From Aquilaria yunnanensis (lineage: Eukaryota > Streptophyta > Magnoliopsida > Malvales > Thymelaeaceae): 64,000 nucleotides of DNA. The notes under the pieces are model-generated. The model was not told the DNA's origin. It ran no database searches and saw nothing but the letters and a program-made list of their open reading frames with translations. Position numbers and translations under genes: made by a program. This document shows positions 1 to 11,794 of this stretch, one piece after another. Position 1 is the first letter of the stretch. Each line of letters starts with the position of its first letter. Where the stretch lies: positions 35,828,992-35,892,991 of the forward strand of contig CM077600.1 in assembly GCA_039654915.1 (NCBI GenBank). Direction: 5' to 3'.

Positions 1-1282
1 TAGTTTGTTTTAGAAATTAAATTTTGGAATTTCACAACTAATCACATTTTCTAGTAATGTAAAAAATGACGGTTAAGACTATCACATGTTTATATTGTAT
101 TGTACAAGAGGTTTTGGGGTATTTTCAGAAATTAATGTATAAAAATTGCAGATAACTTATTAAAAATAGAAAATATGCCACATGTTATCTTCATAATCTC
201 TCTCATTAATAAAACATAAAAGGTACCCTTAGATATTTTTTATTATTGATTAAAAGTGTTTATTTTGATATACGTAATTCATGAACTAATTGAATTACCA
301 CACATCAAAAAATTTGGAAAACAATTTTAATTATGTTTTTCAAAAGGATTATATATTTTTGATTTTTTTTCACTATGGAAAAATTGAAAATTTTAGAAAA
401 AAAAACTATCATAAAAATTTATTTAAGTAATAATCAAAGCAAATAGATTATTGATGTTCAAATAGTAAAGAATTCACCAAAAGGTTAAAATTTTATTTTT
501 GAAACCAAAACAATGGGCACAAAGGAGAGACAGAGAGAAAAAGGGAAGAGAGGGAAAAAAATAAAACCAAAAATATAGGATTAGATTTCATGAGATTGCT
601 TTAGAATTTTAGATTAGACTATTTCATTTTTAAAATGTATTTATCTAAATTATGAGTTAATTTAAATTTAATATTGTTTATTATCTTTAATTTAAAATTT
701 CAGGATAAGTTAAAAATAATGGCTTGAGTGTCATGTGTCATCACTGTGTTGTATTAGAGGGCCATAAGTATAAATGGTAGATAATGTGTAAAAGAATGTA
801 GCTAACTTACTAAAAATGAAAACTCCATCACGTGTTAGCACCACATTTTATTTGTTATGTGAAAAGCTCACCATACCTTTGTAGATGTCTATAAAAAAAG
901 AAAAAAGCAAAAAAAAAAAGATAAAGAGTGACTTGCACCTAATCCAGACAATTAATTAGCTAGCTCACATGTCCTTAAGTTAATAGAGTAGTATATAAGT
1001 ATGAGATTTATTAACTAGCTACTTGGTGATGTTACTTGTCTTCATTCTCAAAAGGAATATGTCATCTGAAGTACAAACCTGCATCCTATGACCATCAGTT
1101 TTTTTTGTTGCTGATAAAAAGAGGTTGCAGTTGCGAATTACAATTACACATCGATGAATCAATTGAAGTTGAACCATTCATACAAATGACACAACCCAAA
1201 AGTTTTAATGGACCAAAGCAAGCAAACTAATTGTGAAAAATCCATTAAAGGTGTGTGTGTGTGATATCCATTCAAGGACTGT
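1..1282. other. AT-rich intergenic DNA
   Basis: I see no gene here. The stretch is strongly AT-rich with short A and T runs and a short GT run just before the Copia element at 1283. The open frame at 1036-1230 has no recognisable domain. A segment at about 936-980 resembles one at about 7508-7560 (see findings). Confidence 0.6.
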
Positions 1283-1625
1283 TGTTAGGTTACTGGCTCA
1301 AATTCAAAGAAGATGAAGACTTGAAACTGTTACTAATTCAATTTATTTTAGAATTGGGTTTATGTCTTTTATTTAGGATTTGGTTTTAGTTTTTCTATTT
1401 GTTTGGGGTTTAGTTTTTCTGTTTTAATATGATTTAGGTTTGTTGTATGGCTTATAAAAAAGCTTGTTATATTAGGAGAAAAAGGTATATGGCGTATTGA
1501 AAGGAGAGTTTGAGAGAATTAGTGTGTGTAATTGTTTTTTAATTTAAATAGTGAAAAGGCCGTGAAATCGTCACGGTTGGAGAAAAAAAATTAGTTCTAT
1601 TATTTTTTTTCGCTTCTGCCCAACA
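1283..1625 (+). repeat. 5' LTR of the deleted Copia element
   Basis: The LTR starts TGTTAGG and ends CCCAACA. It matches the repeat at 3011-3394 over its whole length with many substitutions and small indels. A TATAAAAAAG sequence near 1453 could be its TATA box. Confidence 0.78.
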
Positions 1626-1649
1626 AGTTGTATCAAAACTTGGTTCAAG

Positions 1650-2448
1650 ATGGCTGGGACGTCAAGTTTTCAAATTGATTTTTTTGATGGATTCGGAGAT
1701 TTTAGCCTTTGGAAGTGCATGGTGAAGGATGTGCTAATTCAACAGAAATAAGGTGATGTGTTTGAGAAAATAAAGCTTGAATCTATAATGAGTGAAAAGT
1801 GAAAAGAGATGGAATAGATAGCAGTGAGTATGATTAGGTTGACTCTTACACTACAACTCAAGTATGATGTGAACGAGACTTCTTTAACAAAATTGATGGA
1901 TAAGTTTGAAGGTAAGTATATGTCAAAGTCTATTACTAATAAGCTATGCTTGAAAAAACCACTATATGGTTTGAGGATGAGAGATGGAACAAGCTTGATT
2001 GTACACTTAAATGAGTTTAACAAGTTTGTTACACAATTACATAGTATTGGCGAGAAGATCGAAAAAGAAAATAGGGCTATAATCTTGATCAATTCTTTAT
2101 CAAGATTTTATAAGCATGTTATGACTCCATTGATGGTTGGAAGAGATACCTTGAAGATTAAATATGTGACCACTGTGCTTTTAGAGCATGATCGAATAAG
2201 AAAATTTGAAGAAAAATATGAAGAAAATTATGTGTTCATTGTAGATCGAGGAAGAAGTCATTGGAGAGGAAAAACAAATTCAAGAAGAAGATCAAGCTCG
2301 AGACAAGGAATGACTGGAGTAATGTGGAATGTTGATATTGTTATGATTTTGGACATATCAAATTTTTTTGCCCGAAATTGGAAGAGGATGTGGAAGAATT
2401 TTTTAAGGCAAATGAGAAGAATAAAGAAAAAAGGAGGAGAAAAATAAA
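1650..2448 (+). pseudogene. Degenerate Copia gag (UBN2-like)
   Basis: The reading frame opens at ATG 1650 right after the primer site and shows the usual Copia gag start with an F-D-G then W-K motif. A TAA at 1749-1751 stops it, but the same frame type continues downstream (clean from about 1824) with gag-like text ending in a run of basic residues. Near 2330-2390 a CCHC zinc knuckle of form C-Y-D-F-G-H-I-K-x2-C-P can be read only in a shifted frame. At least one nonsense change and one frameshift therefore make it a pseudogene. Confidence 0.7.
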
Positions 2449-2521
2449 GGTGATTTGAACATAGTGAAGGATGGCAAAAGTGATGATAAAACTGTGACTT
2501 TAATAGTGCAAGAAGCTGGTG

Positions 2522-2940
2522 CAAAGAAAGATTCGAAAGATGTTTAGGTATTTGATTTTACTTGTTCAGAGTATGTTTGCACAAAAAGAGAGTGGTTTAC
2601 AAAATTTGAGACAAGTGACAAGTTAATTTATTTGGCGAATGATCAAGAAGAAATAATTGAAGGCATTGGCAATGTGAAGATCCACTTGTATGATGGAAGT
2701 ATCCAGACACTTAGTAATGTGAGGTATGTTCCAAAATTCAAAAGAACTTTAATTTCACTTAATAGATTTGATAGCTCGGATTATGAATTTTCTGCTCAAA
2801 ATGGAGAACTGTGAATTTCAAAAGATCCATTAATTGTGATGAAAGGAATAAAGAATTCAATTAATTTGTATGAATTGGTTAGTAGTACAATTGTGAGAGG
2901 AGAGACAAAGATTTATCCCGTAGATGTGAAAGTCCCCACA
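2522..2940 (+). pseudogene. Copia protease-region remnant
   Basis: The frame after gag reads like the protease entry of Copia pol, ending in a typical VRYVPKFKRTLISLNRFD stretch at about 2720-2775. The expected catalytic D-S/T-G is D-F-T here, and a TGA interrupts the frame near 2812. Everything normally downstream (integrase, reverse transcriptase, RNase H) is absent, and the sequence jumps to the purine tract and 3' LTR. Confidence 0.6.
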
Positions 2941-3010
2941 AGAAAAAATGTAAGCTTCATAGACTTGGTAAAAAGGTGGAGAATGGGAGAATTTGAGCCA
3001 ATGTGAAGAT

Positions 3011-3394
3011 TGTTAGGTTATTCGCTCAAATTTAAAGAAGATGAAGACTTGAAGTTGTTACTAATTCAATTTGTTTTAGAATTGGGTTTATATTTTTTGT
3101 TTAGGATTTAGTTTTAGTTTTTCTATTTATTTGAAATTTAGTTTTTCTATTTTGATATGATTTAGGTTTATTGTGTGGCCTATAAAAAAATTTATTATAT
3201 TAATTTTTTTGGGATAAGAGAAAAGTGTATGTGGTGTGCTGCGAGACTTAAAAAAAATATATAACTTGAAAGTTTGAGAAAATTAGTGTATGTAATTGCT
3301 TTTGAATTTAGATGGCGAAAAGATCATGAAATCGTCATTGTTAGAAGAAAAAAAATTGGTTCTGTTTTTTTTTTTTTTTCGGTTCCGCCCAACA
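3011..3394 (+). repeat. 3' LTR of the deleted Copia element
   Basis: This copy starts TGTTAGGTTA and ends CGCCCAACA. It is longer than the 5' copy because of extra A/T-rich bases near 3200-3265 and a run of 17 T near 3363. Confidence 0.78.
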
Positions 3395-3967
3395 TGTGTG
3401 TTGAAATGTGAGATTGAGATCCAACTTGTCTTATCGTTTTTGAGTTATACATCCACAATAATTAATAAAGTGGCGTACACAGTTATGTGGAAACAGATCA
3501 TATATTCATACACAACACATGGAATTCATATGTGTTAGATGAGACTGACATCTTTTTTATGTGCTAGGAATCATTTCGCCCTAGGCTTGCTAGCAACCGA
3601 ATACATGTAGAAACAATATCATCCAAAGGGGACTTACACATATCTATGAGTCACTCTACAATTCGACCTCTCTGTCTCATGCCAGCCATTTCACACATAT
3701 ATATAGTACTTCTTAATTTTCTTACACAAAATTAATTACAGCAGGTCATTTTTTTACCGAAAAAAGAAAAGAGGTGATTGCAGTTTTATCATGGATAGAC
3801 AGCAATGAAGTAAAAACCAAAGCGCGGAAATCAAAGAGTTGAAAATACTATAAAAAGGTTTTCAACCTTTTTTTTTTTCTTTTTGGGTTTTCACAGATGA
3901 TGAGCCCTCGATGAAGCTTCAAGTCCAGGACCAGTGTCAGTTAAAATTTGGGGCGGTGGTGAATTAA
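3395..3967. other. 3' flank of the sucrose transporter gene
   Basis: There is no gene in this interval. It lies between the Copia 3' LTR and the stop codon of the minus-strand sucrose transporter and probably holds the transporter's 3' UTR. I could not single out a polyadenylation signal. Confidence 0.5.
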
Positions 3968-5782
3968 TCAGTGGCCCCCCATGCCTCCGGAAAGCGACAC
4001 TTGCTTGGGCGGTTTGGGGAGCATGAAAATCGACAGCAAACCGCTAGCCGCCGCCGATATCGCACCCAACACAAACGCCGGCAGGTTGCCGCCCCCGAAC
4101 GCGTCGTCCAGTGGCCCGCTTGTTACCGACACCAGCATCTGTCGTTATACGCCGGCACATGTAAAAATATACCGTCAGATTAATGATCAGTACTACTACT
4201 AGCTAGTTTCAAATAATGTTGGTTTGATTCCTATGCATGTGATTTAAGAATTAAAGATTCATTATACGACGTAGGCTGACTCTGACAGATCGATCAACTT
4301 GGCCTGCCAAATAAAACAACGGTTCGTTCTTAATTAAGTTTGTGTTATTTACCTGTGGAATAACTATGGACATGTTGAGCACTCCCAAGGAAAGCCCTGC
4401 AAAATTTTTAATTCCATACCTATGTATCAGTACTAACAAATTAAATTAATAGAAAAACTAAAAAGGTCAAAAACAAAAATTTACATGCAGAATTTTCTCG
4501 TTTTACCTTGACCCGCGCCCTCGGTGGTTGAACAATAGATTGAGGCCAAAGCAAATGGAATGCTATATGTCACCGAGAGAGGGATTCCGAGGATGCCGAA
4601 AATAGCCAAGGCCCCGCCCTTGATGTTGGCCGGCGGTAGAGGCAGCTGCGGGCCTTGAGCCGCCCTCCAGTGCTCTGCCACCTTGGTGACGGCAACGGTG
4701 CTAGCCAAACCACCGCAGAGGATGAAATTTACGACTCCCCAGACATTCTGAACGCCTCCGAGGAGGCGGCCCAACGGCTCCAGGCCCAGCGACTGAAGCC
4801 CCAACACTATAGAGTTGATCATCAGGCCCAGCGAACCCGCTCGTACTCCCTTCTCATACAATATCTTCTGCCTGCCGTTGCCATGCACTTTGCCGCCGTA
4901 TACCTCCGTCCCCATCCAGTCGGTGTCGAAGAGCAGGAAGGGGAACCAGGCGATCCAGTTCAGGCATGTCACTAGCAGCAGAATCCACATCGGCTTCTTC
5001 AGCGACCTGAATGCACCCACTACCTCTCCGAAAAACGGCAACGCTCCCGCGTTTTCCTCCTCCTTCCCCACCTCCTTGGTTAGCGGCGTCTCTTTCACCG
5101 TAATCACCGCCAGCGATGTCACCCCCAGGAGGATGACCACGTCGATCATGAAGCAGGATTTCAGATTGGCGCAGTAGACGTCGCAGGTGACGGTGCGAGT
5201 GAAGGGGAGGACTTTGTAGAGATGGCCCGCCGAGCCGGCGGCGTAGCCCAGCACATTGCCCAGGGCCATGAAGAATGCGAACCAGCTGTTGGCGAGCCGC
5301 ATCCGTTTGTGATCGCCGGCGGAGAGATCGGCCATCAAGGCGCGGCAGGGGCCTTGGAGCATGTTGTTGGCTACATCCAGACACCAGAACCCGACCACGA
5401 AGACGGCGACCGCGCGGGGCTTGGTCGGCTTCTCGAGGCTATCGCCGGCGTGGTAGCCGATGTCTTTGGCGAAGCCAATTAGGAAGACGGCAATGATGAC
5501 GAAGGCAGCGCCTCCGGAGATGTAGGGGCGGCGGCGGCCGAAGCGGGAGGTGCAGCGATCGCTGTAATACCCAACGATGGGCTGGACGAGGAGGCCGGAG
5601 ATTGGGCCGCACAGCCAGATGAAGGCGGCCCAGGTGTGGGGGACGCCCAGTGTTTGGACGTAGGGGGTGAGGAGGGAGAGCTGCAGAGCCCAGCCAAACT
5701 GGATGCCGGCGGCTACGGAGGCCACCGTGACGATCTTTCGCATCGAGCTGGGAGGTGGGTCGGTGATGACTCCGTTCTCCAT
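3968..5782 (-). CDS. SUT1: Sucrose/H+ symporter, type I (SUT1/SUC2 clade)
   Basis: This is a plasma-membrane proton-coupled sucrose carrier of the major facilitator superfamily; clade members load sucrose into phloem. Coding exons on the minus strand are 5782-4507, 4396-4353 and 4138-3968, with GT-AG introns of 110 and 214 bp and frame kept at both joins, giving 496 residues. Seen in the protein: a short N-terminus, about 12 hydrophobic segments, the conserved RFGRRRPY loop after the second to third helix, the [12 protein letters not shown] motif across the first intron, GGGNLPAF in the last helices, and a C-terminus ending GGMGGH. Length matches the family (about 500). The middle exon is only 44 bp. 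Start ATG 5782 is the first in frame, followed by the usual PPPSSMRKI text. Type I assignment rests on the GLSLGVLN and C-terminal text; the exact ortholog is not determined. Confidence 0.95.
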
Positions 5783-5821
5783 GATTGGATGTCGATGGCT
5801 GGAGTTGAAGCTGCGTTGAAC

Positions 5822-5841
5822 CTAGCTAGCTAGCTAGCTAG
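5822..5841. repeat. (CTAG)5 microsatellite in the transporter 5' leader
   Basis: Five perfect CTAG units lie about 40 bases upstream of the sucrose transporter start codon, inside its probable 5' UTR. CTAG is self-complementary, so the array could fold on itself. Confidence 0.85.
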
Positions 5842-6044
5842 TGCGTCACGACCGAGTGAGAGTGAGAAAAGAGACTGCAAAAGGATCGAGTGATGAGACA
5901 GATAATAGCGCTGAAGGGAGAGGGAGAGCAGAGAACTTAGACTAGAGAAGACTTCTTCAATTCAAATCTTTGCAAATTTTCGCTAGCAAACGAAATAAGA
6001 TGCACTAGCTCAAGTATGTTTGTAGGGCCTTTCCCTTCCTCTCC

Positions 6045-6052
6045 TTTTTATA
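6045..6052 (-). promoter_or_regulatory. Probable TATA box of the sucrose transporter
   Basis: The minus strand reads TATAAAAAGGAG about 265 bases upstream of ATG 5782. Transcription would start near 6015 and give a 5' leader of roughly 230 bases, plausible for this family. No competing TATA element closer to the ATG was seen. Confidence 0.55.
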
Positions 6053-6059
6053 ATGCAAA

Positions 6060-8258
6060 ATATTTTGAATATTTAATACTTAAATTAGTACTAGTATTTA
6101 ATTGGGTTTTAAAATTCAAACAGTTATTATAAGTAGTATAATTTATTAACTACTAAAATTCTGAGTGTTTCTTGTTCCTGAGCATAAACGACAGACTTAT
6201 AACAATATTAATACTAGCTAGTAGCTCCCACTTATTTGATTTATGCTCTTTTTTTTTTTAATTTTAATTCCCGATCCTATATCCCTAATTCCATCATATA
6301 TAGTGGCAGTGATTTTATGGATATGGGTTATTGTACCTACCTGATTCCAGCTAATTGTTCCTGTTTAATTATTCACGAACACTTGTTTTCTACTCATTAG
6401 CCATTTTATATGAATTTAATACAACATTATTTAATTAATTATTTACTAAAATTTGTTTTGTACTTATTAGGCATTTTTATATATTTGATACAGTTTTGAA
6501 AATAATATTACATTATTTTATCGAAAACCTTGTCGATAATTCTAATATAAATAATAAGTAATAAAAACAGGTCCCTTTTTTTTCTCCTTTAAAATTAAAA
6601 AAAAAACAAAAAAAAGAAAAGAATCGGCCGACGAATTTGTAGAGTTAAAGTTAACCGGCCCATCGTCATCGTGGCAGGTAAATTACCTTTCCCCTCTCCT
6701 TCGAGGCGTCCTTCCTCCGAAGTTAGGGGACTTAGAACGGACAAGCGTGACGTGACACACAAGCTCTCCAACTCCAACCCTCCAACCACTTAAAATCATA
6801 CATAACATAACTCGACAAAAAAACAATAACGGGTCTTCGACTTTTCGTTTTCTTACATATGATCCTCAACATCTCATTTGCTTTGTTGCCTACGCAACTT
6901 TTTCTTTCTAGCTCTTCTTAGCAGATGAAGTTTCCTTTTGGCCCCACCACAGCTTCTAAAGGTTTAGTTATATTTTCGTAATATATATATTGTTCTAACC
7001 AGTTGATATGTGCTGATAATACATGTGCGTTAATATATATATCAATTAAAAATCCGATCTCCTCTGAAAATATATGCACATGAGCATGAACTTTTTTATG
7101 AATATATCTTAAACGAACCCTCCTTCATACGAGATGCGTAACAAAAAGATGAATGAACTTAATTAAATCACTCAACGAGTGCGTACTTCAAGGAACCCAA
7201 GTAAAGGCTAGGGGCCGATATTATAGGACTGCAAAAGGCTGTGGACCTAAATGTCTTATAGCATTTTCTTTGGATAATCCACAAATTTATCATAAACTAC
7301 TCAACCGGGGGTCCGTTCCAGTCCCAACCTTTTGCTTTCCAAAACTTCCTTTCACAAAGGATACAATTCAAAGTTAAAGTGCATCATGATTGACTGATAT
7401 ATATATTCTAGGTGAAGACAGTTAAAGTACTTTCGGTTGAACATCTAAAATATAGACAAGTTGTTCAAATCTAACTGCGCTGCCCCTTACAGAGACTCTC
7501 CTAATCCGGACAATTAATCAATTACTAGTACTACTTAATTAGCTAGCTCGTCCTTAATTTGAGGGCAATAATAATATTATTAACTAACCGAACTAGAAAG
7601 CGATAAGCTTAAGGAGCTTCCCTGTGACAAGAGACATTAGAGATGAATCGCTTTCAAAGAACAGTATTAGAATAATATGGAGACAGGTATCGTGGACATG
7701 GAAAAGGCCGGTACTAGTAGTAATCGAGAATCATGTTGTTTCCCATATGCAGATCAGTGGACCCATTTGGCGAGAAAAAAAAACCACGAAACTAACCTGC
7801 CTTAATGGGAGCAATTAATTGGCGTCCCTCAGAATTAATCCACGTACGCGTGTTCTCTGAGTTGAACAGCTTCTTGCCGGGGGCCAAATCGCTTCCTGCG
7901 GAAGGGAGTGTGTGGCTATGGAGAAAAGCAGGCGTGTTTGGTGACGGGGAGAGGTGGGTGGGAAGAATTGGGATTAGTAGCCCAGGAAACTTGTCAGTTA
8001 TATAGATGATGGGAGGCTGAGCAATTATTACAAGATATGCTTGTGATAGATACGCCCGTGTTTGGTATTAGCGTCATTTATTAGTTTTAGGGTTTTGAAA
8101 AAATTATGTAATTATAGTTTTTAGGTTTTAGCTTTTAACTTTAATATTTTTACTTTCATTGTCCAATAAATTATCCAAAACTTTAATACTAATAAAAAAA
8201 ATTATTCTCAAACAGGGGCCATAGATATTTCCGTATAAAGAATGAAAGAGCTAGCTGC
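6060..8258. other. Promoter-side intergenic DNA, no gene seen
   Basis: This AT-rich stretch upstream of the sucrose transporter is where its regulatory sequences should lie. Short open frames at 6595-6789, 7153-7377, 7624-7818 and 7805-8005 show no domain or coding signature. The only structure noticed is the resemblance of about 7508-7560 to 936-980. Confidence 0.5.
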
Positions 8259-8259
8259 T

Positions 8260-8296
8260 CTCTCTCTTTCTCTCTTTCTATCTCTCTCTCTCTCTA
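8260..8296. repeat. Imperfect (CT)n microsatellite
   Basis: A CT-rich run of about 37 bases interrupted by a few extra T and A bases. It lies shortly before the left end of the Stowaway-like element. Confidence 0.75.
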
Positions 8297-8338
8297 TGGG
8301 GCAAAAATGTACTCATAGGAGGATAGGAGAAGAAAAAA

Positions 8339-9333
8339 TACTCTCTTCATCCCGTAATTTTTACTCCATTTGGTATTGCACGTGATTTTAGGTGAAGAGT
8401 ATTTTTGCACTAATCTTCCAAATTTGCCCTAACCTCTATCTCCTCGCCAGTCCTCTGTCCTTGCATCCTTCTCCCCGTCGTCCACCTCGCCTAATTCCTC
8501 CTCCGATTCACACGCTCTCTCTGATTGCCTTTGTCCTCAAGCCATCGTCAATCACACCGCCATCAGCCATCCCTGATCCCCCGACATTGTACCACCTTGC
8601 CTAGCTTCCCCCGTTGCCGTCAAACGCCGAAGCAGCGAGGAAGAGACCGATCGTGATCTCGTCATCCCTTCGCCTTGCCGTCCTTGACGCTGCCAGCTGT
8701 CAGTCACCTCCCCAAGGTCACTTGCCACCAGCGAGCCAAGCCCAAGTGGCCTTCCACCTCAGCATCGCCGAAAGTGGAGAATCAAGGTTCTCATTCTCCG
8801 TTGATCTCCATGCCGCGTTGATCTCCCTCCAAGGCTAGCGAATTTCGGACACCCATTTGTCCCAAGCTCACATCTGGCCAGTACACTTGGTGCTTGCTCA
8901 AGTCGTGGATTTGTTTGATCTTCGTCCTATTTAGGTCGGGTGGCAGGTCAACCTTCTCCCTTCTCCCTTCTCTTCGCCACCTTCCTCCTCCCTCCTCTCC
9001 TTCCTCTCTGCCTTATTCGGATCTAGGTGGCTGATTGACAATACAAACAGCAGCCATGGTTTGTGCGTGGGGTGGAGTGAGGAATCGAATAAGAAGAAAT
9101 CAATCGGAGGAGGCTTCTCTGATTGTCCATCATCCCTTTGTCTTACCTAGATTCGCATCTCCTTTCTTTTTCATTTGGTTGTTTTAATCTCTTAGGATTT
9201 ATTTATTGTTTATGGATTTTGTTTTTCTTAAGTTAAAGAGTAAAGTAAAAAATTAAATGGGGGTAATATGGTAAATTTATTATAAAAACTTGCTAAAAGA
9301 GGAAATGGTGAAAAGATTTTGAGACGGAGGAAG
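8339..9333. mobile_element. Possible Stowaway/mariner-like non-autonomous element with GC-rich core
   Basis: The left end reads TA then CTCTCTTCATCCCGTAAT; the reverse complement of the right end reads CTTCCTCCGTCTCAAAAT. Over about 33 bases the ends agree at roughly two thirds of positions, and most differences are transitions. Both resemble the CTCCCTCCGTCCC termini of plant Stowaway/mariner elements. The left TA is present; the right one is not intact. Between the ends the flanks are AT-rich, but about 8440-9150 is GC- and pyrimidine-rich, unlike neighbouring DNA, and contains no recognised protein. At about 1 kb it is long for a MITE, so the core may be captured sequence. Confidence 0.4.
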
Positions 9334-9334
9334 T

Positions 9335-9480
9335 TTTTTTTTTTGGAATTGAAAGACACTCAAACTATAACAACTAACAGTGACACTATGAGTGGAATTG
9401 ATGTAGGCTGAAATTGAACTATAGACCTCCTTCTAACCACTTCACTAGGTGGTTATGGACAGTTGCAAACTTCTATAAAC
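9335..9480 (-). repeat. Possible tRNA-derived SINE, minus strand
   Basis: On the minus strand a tRNA-like head can be read with an A-box-like AGTGAAGTGGTTAGAAGG and a decayed B-box-like GTCTATAGTTCAATTTCAGC. About 95 bases of body follow, ending in an A run (T run on the plus strand at about 9336-9345). The tail directly abuts the right end of the Stowaway-like element. No target duplication could be confirmed. Confidence 0.4.
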
Positions 9481-11281
9481 TTATTTATGTGAATTAGGAT
9501 TTATAAGTAATCTAGTGGGTCCTTGGACTCAATTGAATTTCTTTCTTTTCTTTTTTTAACAAAAATGAAGTCCTCTTTGAGATCTCACTGAAATTTAATA
9601 AAATGATCTTATTGAATTAATAAAAAAAATTAAAGTGAATATTAAAAAATAAATAATTAAGTTTATTATTTCCATGAATACATTAATTTTACATTAACTT
9701 TAATGCATTTTTATGTTATTTTCATATAAAGTGATTATTTGCCCAAAATATTCAATTCATTGAAAATTCGTACTTTAAAAATTCTAAAAATTAATTTATT
9801 TTTTTTGTAAAAAACAAGTATTTTTGTTATTAATTCTTAACTTAACCAACCTAAAAAATAAAAGTTAATAAAAAACATTTAATTTTATCAAAAAATTAAT
9901 AAAATTTTAAACTTATTAAATTGTAAGATTTTAATAAAATGAATTTTTTTTAAATAATCACTCTATATGAGAATAATTTGTAATAATACATTAAAATTAA
10001 TTGAAAATTAAGTCAATGAAAATTGAAGTCCAATAAACACTTATCATTGATAAAAGCCTCAAAAATCAATTTGAAGTTTCATTTTTTTTTTAATCTTAAA
10101 AATCTGTTATACGTATAAAGTCAGTTACATGAGGATCCATCGATTACATGAGGATCCCGCTGCAGAAAATTTCACAATGGATTATTAAATATGTACATTT
10201 TACATATCTATCGTTCATTTAAATTTAATTTTCACAAAAGATGCTTCATTCTTTCTCAAGTTTCATCCATTAACTTATCCTTTTAATGGAGACTTTGGAT
10301 TGCTATTTGGTAGTGGTGGTGCCTTGGCAACATGTAACTCCTGACCATGATGCAGCTGCTTCATTACTTTCTTCCTTTCCTAGCTAAGCTTTTATTCTAA
10401 TTACCAAAAAAAAAACAAATTACACCACATGGATTATATTAATTTATATAAAAATAATAAGAATGAGGTGCTCGCATAGCACTTTGAAATTTGGGTGCTT
10501 ATATACGTATATAACCCCCCACACCACTCCTGTCTTCTATATGCTTTGATGGCAGTATATAAATTTACTTTTATATAAAATGTTTCTACCTCTAACATTA
10601 TCATTTTATACACGTGGAAAGCGTGATAAGGCAGTACTTGGCTGGAATAAAATTTATCCCGGGTGAAGATTCCAGTGTTTGTAGTAATCAGTCTTTCACA
10701 ATTTGATTCTCTTTGTTTGTTTTCTTTTTCTTATTTTTTTAGAAAAAGGATGTTTTATTTGAATTAAAAATAAGTAAAATGGCATCTTACAAATCAATTA
10801 ATGAATATATAAAACTCTAAGGGACAACAGAAATATAAAACTGGTCACTAAAAGACAACTCATTCCTGCGAATAAAAGCAATTAAGAGAATTGGATTAAG
10901 CTGAACCTTGTATATAAACTTGAATAAATTTATAATAAATAACTCACAAATAACTGGAATAAAATTTAGACCAAACTGATAATAACCAGACTATGTTGAA
11001 ACCAACTAATAAATATTAAAGACTTGAAAAAGAGTATCTATAAAAACAAAAAATTACGTATAAAACCTTTAAAAAACTAAATTTATTTTATACAATCATC
11101 TCAATATCTGTTATCAAGTGTCATGATACCTTAATAGGCCCGAGATTCCAGTAAACCTAAGAGAAAATCTAGACTCATTGCTACCTACATTAACTTAAAA
11201 ATCTACCATATGAAAGTCTTGAATTGCTTTTAAATATCAAGATTTAAAGAATATTACATTCACCAAAAAATCTGATAAATG
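9481..11281. other. AT-rich intergenic DNA
   Basis: I see no gene. A 14-base direct repeat TTACATGAGGATCC occurs twice near 10126-10157. The rest is low-complexity AT-rich sequence. Confidence 0.55.
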
Positions 11282-11786
11282 ATGTTTGTTGACACCCAAT
11301 TTCGTCCGACCATAAAAAATTTTAAAAGAAATTAAATAAAAGAAATTAAATAAAAAAAATTATTATTTTTATTATTATTATTATTACTAAAAATTTTAAT
11401 TAGTTTAAAATACATTTTTTTTTTTGTGAAGATTTGATTTAAAATGATATATGTGTGTATTTGAAAGAAAAAAAAAGAAAACTCAAAAAAAATGGCAAAA
11501 TTTAAAAGTTTGAGGTAAAAATGACAACATTAAGAAGTTTCGGGAAAAATTGACAAATTCTGAAAGTTCCAGGAGCATTTGGTAGTTTGTCACATAAAAT
11601 TTTGGGCCTGCCGACGTTTCTGGCGCAAATTGACAGAAAACGACAAAATTGTCAAAATCAGAAGCTTCAGGAACTTATCCAAAGGCTGAGAGACGTAAAG
11701 GACTAAAATTGTCATTTTACCAATTTAAAAGATAAGTTTGAAATTTTTTATTAATTTATCCATCAACAGTTCAGCCAAACTTCCTC

Positions 11787-11794
11787 TATAAATA
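11787..11794 (+). promoter_or_regulatory. TATA box of solo LTR 1
   Basis: TATAAATA occurs in a conserved context (CTTCCTCTATAAATAG) that is identical in solo LTR 2. The U3/R boundary probably lies about 30 bases downstream, near the AACACAGAGAAA text shared by both copies. Confidence 0.65.

Larger units (their letters stand above)
1283..3394 (+). mobile_element. Internally deleted Copia-type LTR retrotransposon
   Basis: Two direct repeats (1283-1625 and 3011-3394), each starting TGTTAGGTTA and ending CCCAACA, flank about 1.4 kb. A primer-binding-like site (GTATCAAAACTT, a variant of the initiator-Met TGGTATCAGAGC) follows the first repeat. A purine-rich tract, including GGTGGAGAATGGGAG, lies just before the second. 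Inside are remains of gag and of the start of the protease region; integrase, reverse transcriptase and RNase H are missing, so the copy is non-autonomous. The LTRs have diverged, which indicates an old insertion. I found no clear target-site duplication. Superfamily is inferred from domain order and the primer site. Confidence 0.8.

Noticed and set aside
4655..5833. Several open frames overlapping the sucrose transporter on both strands
   Set aside because: They are shadows caused by the GC-rich coding sequence and have no recognisable domains.
8392..8838. Two proline- or serine-rich open frames
   Set aside because: They lie in the pyrimidine-rich core of the putative Stowaway-like element and resemble no protein.
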